DNA of 64,000 nucleotides from an uncultured Oceanisphaera sp. (GTDB lineage: Bacteria > Pseudomonadota > Gammaproteobacteria > Enterobacterales > Aeromonadaceae), in contig NZ_CANLZU010000002.1 in NCBI RefSeq assembly GCF_947495715.1, positions 177,228 to 241,227 of the forward strand, read 5' to 3'. Under the pieces are notes generated by a model. The model was not told the DNA's origin and searched no databases. It saw only the letters and a program-made list of their open reading frames with translations. The translations under genes and the position numbers were made by a program. Every line of letters begins with the position of its first letter. Positions within the stretch are counted from its first letter, which is position 1. This document shows, one piece after another, positions 60,975 to 64,000 of the stretch.

Positions 60975-62021
60975 ATGATGAAAAAATTATTACCCACGTC
61001 CACTGCGGGCAGCTTGCCCAAACCGTCCTGGCTGGCACAACCCGAGACCCTCTGGTCACCCTGGAAGCTGCAAGGTCAAGAGCTTATCGACGGCAAACAG
61101 GATGCGCTGCGTGTGTCTTTGCAAGAGCAGCAACAAGCAGGCATCGATATTGTCAGCGATGGCGAGCAAACCCGTCAGCACTTTGTGACTACCTTTATCG
61201 AGCACCTTGACGGTGTTGATTTTGAAAAACGTCAGACCGTTAAAATTCGAGATCGCTATGATGCGAGTGTACCGACGGTTGTTGGTGCAGTCAGTCGCCC
61301 GAAGCCGGTGTTTGTTGACGATGCCCGATTTTTACGTCAGCAAACCAGGCAACCCATCAAATGGGCCCTGCCTGGCCCCATGACCATGATAGACACGCTG
61401 TATGATGATCATTATAAGAGTCGCGAAAAACTGGCCTGGGAGTTTGCCAAAATACTCAATCAGGAAGCCAAAGAGCTGGAGGCAGCGGGTGTTGATATTA
61501 TCCAGTTTGATGAGCCTGCATTTAATGTGTTTTTTGATGAGGTAAATGATTGGGGGATTGCTGCTTTGGAACGAGCCATTGAAGGCCTTAAATGTGAAAC
61601 TGCCGTACATATTTGCTATGGCTATGGCATTAAAGCCAATACGGACTGGAAAAAGACGTTGGGTTCCGAGTGGAGACAATATGAAGAGGTCTTTCCCAAA
61701 CTGCAAAAGTCCAATATCGATATTATCTCGTTAGAATGTCATAACTCCCATGTTCCGATCGAGCTGCTTGAACTGATACGGGGTAAAAAGGTGATGGTAG
61801 GGGCCATTGATGTGGCAACCAATCGCATCGAGACGCCAGAGGAAGTCGCCAATACGCTACGAAAAGCACTTGAGTTTGTAGATGCCGACAAGCTCTACCC
61901 TTGCACCAACTGTGGCATGGCCCCCTTATCTCGTGGGGTAGCAAGAGGCAAGCTGAATGCCTTGAGTGCAGGAGCTGACATCATTCGAAGAGAACTCTCG
62001 GCCCAGGGCGTTGTTTGCTAA
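60975..62021 (+). CDS. mesD: folate-independent methionine synthase MesD (core MetE)
   Basis: This 348-residue protein corresponds to the C-terminal catalytic barrel of cobalamin-independent methionine synthase without the N-terminal half. Expected zinc ligands are His212 and Cys214 (AVHICYGYG), Glu254 (ISLECHNSH) and Cys313 (TNCGMAPLSRG). The acidic motif QFDEPAF (177-183) is also present. Proteins of this size next to DUF1852 form the MesD group, which makes methionine from homocysteine with an unidentified, folate-independent methyl donor and requires oxygen and MesX. The start may be either of two adjacent ATGs. IS remnants follow the gene. Confidence 0.88.
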   Translation: MMKKLLPTSTAGSLPKPSWLAQPETLWSPWKLQGQELIDGKQDALRVSLQEQQQAGIDIVSDGEQTRQHFVTTFIEHLDGVDFEKRQTVKIRDRYDASVPTVVGAVSRPKPVFVDDARFLRQQTRQPIKWALPGPMTMIDTLYDDHYKSREKLAWEFAKILNQEAKELEAAGVDIIQFDEPAFNVFFDEVNDWGIAALERAIEGLKCETAVHICYGYGIKANTDWKKTLGSEWRQYEEVFPKLQKSNIDIISLECHNSHVPIELLELIRGKKVMVGAIDVATNRIETPEEVANTLRKALEFVDADKLYPCTNCGMAPLSRGVARGKLNALSAGADIIRRELSAQGVVC

Positions 62022-62040
62022 CTCAGAGAGCTATCTGTCT

Positions 62041-62149
62041 CTGTAGTGGCCAACTCATTCCGGACAGTAAATTAGACTGCTTCTCGGCCTGAACCGGCGG
62101 CAACTCGTCATTGTGTTGGTGAGGATGCTGCCGGTTGTAGTCGTTCTGC
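62041..62149 (-). pseudogene. IS3-like transposase C-terminal remnant
   Basis: On the minus strand an uninterrupted frame of about 36 codons reads PQNDYNRQHPHQHNDELPPV then QAEKQSNLLSGMSWPLQ. It recalls the DYN-x2-RPHQ-x-N...PP...AE ending of IS3-family transposases. The plus-strand start TGTAGTGGCCAACTCATTC resembles an IS3 terminal repeat. Only the last 110 bases remain, and the upstream part is interrupted by the element at 62150. Confidence 0.5.
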
Positions 62150-62308
62150 GGCGTTATTTCCTAAAAACACAAATGCGATGCTTTGCGTCTTAAATCAGAA
62201 TAAGCCACGGTGGCCAGCACTGAAAATGTACAACCATAAGTTAGAACAAGTTGTTTTCATGCACTTCAGTACTGTCAAATAGTGAAAAACTCTTTTAGGA
62301 AACAACGC
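62150..62308. mobile_element. MITE-like or IS-derived element with 17-base inverted ends
   Basis: GGCGTTATTTCCTAAAA (62150-62166) and TTTTAGGAAACAACGCC (62292-62308) are inverted with one mismatch. The ends resemble those of IS5-group elements (GGCGTTGTTTC type). The 125 bases between them contain no frame. It sits inside the IS3-like remnant, so the two events are nested. Confidence 0.6.
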
Positions 62309-62314
62309 CACCTT

Positions 62315-62692
62315 TCACCCTAACAGCAGGGGCGAATGGGTTTTGGCAATAAACAGCATGGTAGCAAACAAGCCACAGGCTACCCCCGCAAACAGGTAGC
62401 GTTGCCCGGCAAGCGCAGCAGGCCTGAATGCCATCATGGCAAAGGCAACATAGGCAACCAGCAGAATCAGTTTCTCGGTTAGCCAGGCATCGGTGACGGG
62501 GTATTGATCTATAGCCAGGCACAAGGCCAAGGCACTGACCAGCATCAGCAAGGTCAACAATTTATGAACTTTAAATGCCAATGCATGCTTCAATAATACC
62601 GAGCTGGTGATACCCCAGTAGGTACGCAGCAAAAAACTTAAAAAGCCCAGTAAAATAAGCCCCAAGTGTGCCTTGAGCAAAAGCGGATACAT
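62315..62692 (-). CDS. SirB-family membrane protein
   Basis: This 125-residue integral membrane protein has four hydrophobic helices and the SirB2 family pattern: MYPLLLKAHLGLILLGFLSF, KVHKLLTLLMLVSALALCL and LTEKLILLVAYVAFAMMAF, with conserved His in the first and second helices. SirB/YchQ proteins have no firmly established role. The ATG at 62692 is preferred over an in-frame ATG 30 bases upstream because AAGGAAGG lies 7 bases before it. A perfect FNR-type palindrome lies 69 bases upstream. Confidence 0.85.
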   Translation of the reverse strand: MYPLLLKAHLGLILLGFLSFLLRTYWGITSSVLLKHALAFKVHKLLTLLMLVSALALCLAIDQYPVTDAWLTEKLILLVAYVAFAMMAFRPAALAGQRYLFAGVACGLFATMLFIAKTHSPLLLG

Positions 62693-62760
62693 ACGATTTC
62701 CTTCCTTGATTGAGTTATCCATAAGGATGCCTAAGTTATTGTAAGGAAACCTCGAACATA

Positions 62761-62774
62761 TTGATCTGTATCAA
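62761..62774. promoter_or_regulatory. perfect FNR-type box upstream of the SirB-like gene
   Basis: TTGATCTGTATCAA is an exact TTGAT-N4-ATCAA match. On the minus strand a possible -10 element, TACAAT (62743-62738), would put the box centre about 37-42 bases before the transcription start, as expected for class II activation. Confidence 0.7.
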
Positions 62775-62909
62775 CCCTTGATGTGAAGGGCGGAAACCAC
62801 AAACCGGTACCGGGTCCTGATGCCAGCATCCGTATTCAAATCGCCATCGGTGAAAATGAGGGGATCTCTCAGGGGAATTTGCCCAGGTTAGGGTTGAGTA
62901 AGTAACCGT

Positions 62910-63749
62910 CTAGCGGAGCGGGGAGGCGAGCTCGTTGAGAGCCGCTTGCAGTACCGGAGTGATGGGCGCATTCAGCTTGAGGCTGAGCAGTTCATCGGCC
63001 CGGGTTTTGCCTAATGTCAGGGCGGCGATCGGCTTGTTCCACTCGTTGGCTCGGCGGCAGAAGCGAAAGCCCGAGTAGACCATCAATGAGGAGCCGATTA
63101 CCAGCAGACCATCGGCGTTTTTAAGTGCTTCCAGCGCCTCGGTGACACGCGGCCTGGGGACGTTATCGCCGAAGAACACCACATCCGGTTTGAGGATACC
63201 GCCACATTGAGCGCATCCCGGAACGTGGAAACCGCTGAAATCCACTTCCAGATCGGCATCGCCATCCGGTGCCGTGGCGGCGCGGTAACGGGTGTAATCC
63301 GGGTTCAGCTCGGCACTGCGTTGATGTGACTCGTCGCGGCTACTGCGATAGTCGCAGCTCATGCAGACAATCTGATCGGAGCGGCCATGCAGGTCGACTA
63401 CCTTGCGGCTGCCGGCCCGCTGGTGCAGTCCATCCACGTTTTGGGTGACCAGCAGGTCGATATGACCCAGCTGTTCCAGCCGTGCCAGGGCCTGATGCGC
63501 CGGATTGGGGTGGGCATCGCGCATCACCGGCCAACCGATCAGGCTACGGCCCCAGTAGCGTTTTCGGGTGTGCTCGCAGCGCATAAAGTCCGGGTGTTGC
63601 ACCGGTTGCCTGCGCTTCCACTCACCTTGCTGATCGCGGTAGTCGGGAATGCCGGAGTCCGTACTGATGCCGGCACCGGTCAGCACCAGCAGGCGCGGGT
63701 GGGTACGGATGAATTCGACCAGGTCGGTATGGGGCTCGGTTCGGGGCAT
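62910..63749 (-). CDS. SIR2-family NAD-dependent protein deacylase
   Basis: This 279-residue sirtuin has the NAD-binding GAGIS motif in LVLTGAGISTDSGIPDYRD. VTQNVDGLHQRAGS carries the NVDGLH motif, and the catalytic His lies in VDLHGRSDQIVC. Zinc Cys pairs are CMSC and CAQC, separated by an insert of about 50 residues with polar and acidic repeats. FFGDNVPRPR and VIGSSLMVYSGFRF close the core. It is closer to the SIR2 subgroup with long Zn-module inserts than to CobB. ATG 63749 is preferred, as the frame upstream adds 63 residues of uncertain character. AAGGAAG lies 10 bases before it. Confidence 0.9.
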   Translation of the reverse strand: MPRTEPHTDLVEFIRTHPRLLVLTGAGISTDSGIPDYRDQQGEWKRRQPVQHPDFMRCEHTRKRYWGRSLIGWPVMRDAHPNPAHQALARLEQLGHIDLLVTQNVDGLHQRAGSRKVVDLHGRSDQIVCMSCDYRSSRDESHQRSAELNPDYTRYRAATAPDGDADLEVDFSGFHVPGCAQCGGILKPDVVFFGDNVPRPRVTEALEALKNADGLLVIGSSLMVYSGFRFCRRANEWNKPIAALTLGKTRADELLSLKLNAPITPVLQAALNELASPLR

Positions 63750-64000
63750 AATGCTCGGGCTTCCTTGTATTCTGGTGTCGGCGTTCAGACGGCTTGTGAC
63801 CGGGGTGTTGTGGCTGCCGGCCAGTTCAATCAAGGCTACGCAAGTCGTCAGCATCCAGCTCGGGAGTACATGAGATATTTTATCCCAATCAAAGGCCCGC
63901 CTGTGCACTGACGATGTCTGTCCGGCGTTGTTGATCAAATCAGAGCCGAGACAGCCTGTCCCTACAGGGCTTTCCGCCCTTAACTGAACGGCTGACGAAC
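63750..64000. other. end of window, no further gene supported
   Basis: The last 251 bases contain only an upstream in-frame extension of the sirtuin gene and short frames on the other strand with no ribosome-binding site. Any neighbour lies beyond the window. Confidence 0.5.

Overview
The window is a GC-rich chromosome segment from a gammaproteobacterium. It is most like the marine or aquatic Aeromonadaceae and relatives (Oceanimonas/Oceanisphaera/Zobellella-like). The assignment rests on gene content (MSHA pilus locus, sodium-motor MotY, MetPS-type transporter, selD-mnmH, class I fumarase, LpxM) and on many short dispersed intergenic repeats. It was made by reading, not by a database search. 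Most genes are housekeeping or ordinary accessory genes. No rRNA, tRNA, CRISPR array or intact insertion sequence was seen.

Layout. 1-9.3 kb: end of hemH, a CPA2-type antiporter with nagD, mtgA, an adenine/adenosine deaminase, motY, a TauE/SafE permease, and lpxM with a tiny overlapping membrane ORF. 9.6-18.8 kb: an NSS transporter with its overlapping small subunit, a DUF1127 protein, a DASS transporter, a large hybrid histidine kinase, dadA and an AEC transporter. 19.0-32.4 kb: a long, tightly overlapping MSHA type IV pilus locus (mshI, a PilN-like gene, mshJ-K-L-N-E-G, two major-type pilins, mshC-D-O-P-Q) behind a perfect FNR-type palindrome. 32.6-34.3 kb: a PAS-GGDEF-EAL protein with degenerate GGDEF and intact EAL signatures. 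It sits next to a locus whose ATPase MshE carries the tandem c-di-GMP-binding motif. 34.3-38.4 kb: glpD, glpK, mepA. 38.5-49.8 kb: a small membrane protein, an HBM-type chemoreceptor, a GloB-like hydrolase, mnmH-selD, rlmI, acyP, fumarase, pabB, a Nudix hydrolase. 49.9-58.1 kb: sdaA, metG, apbC, dcd, an AsmA-family protein.

The most interesting part is 58.7-62.3 kb: a MetR-like LysR regulator, a DUF1852 protein (MesX) and a MetE-core protein (MesD). By homology this is the recently recognised oxygen-dependent, folate-independent methionine synthase system. A palindrome of the MetR-box form (TGAA-N5-TTCA) lies before the regulator gene, and another lies before mesX. Both are embedded in an identical 15-base word. 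The cassette looks more AT-rich than its surroundings. A 740-base repeat-filled gap lies on one side and nested insertion-sequence remnants on the other, which suggests an acquired unit.

The last 1.7 kb holds a SirB-like membrane protein behind a second perfect FNR-type palindrome and a sirtuin-family deacylase. Intergenic regions throughout contain several families of short palindromic repeats, listed separately.
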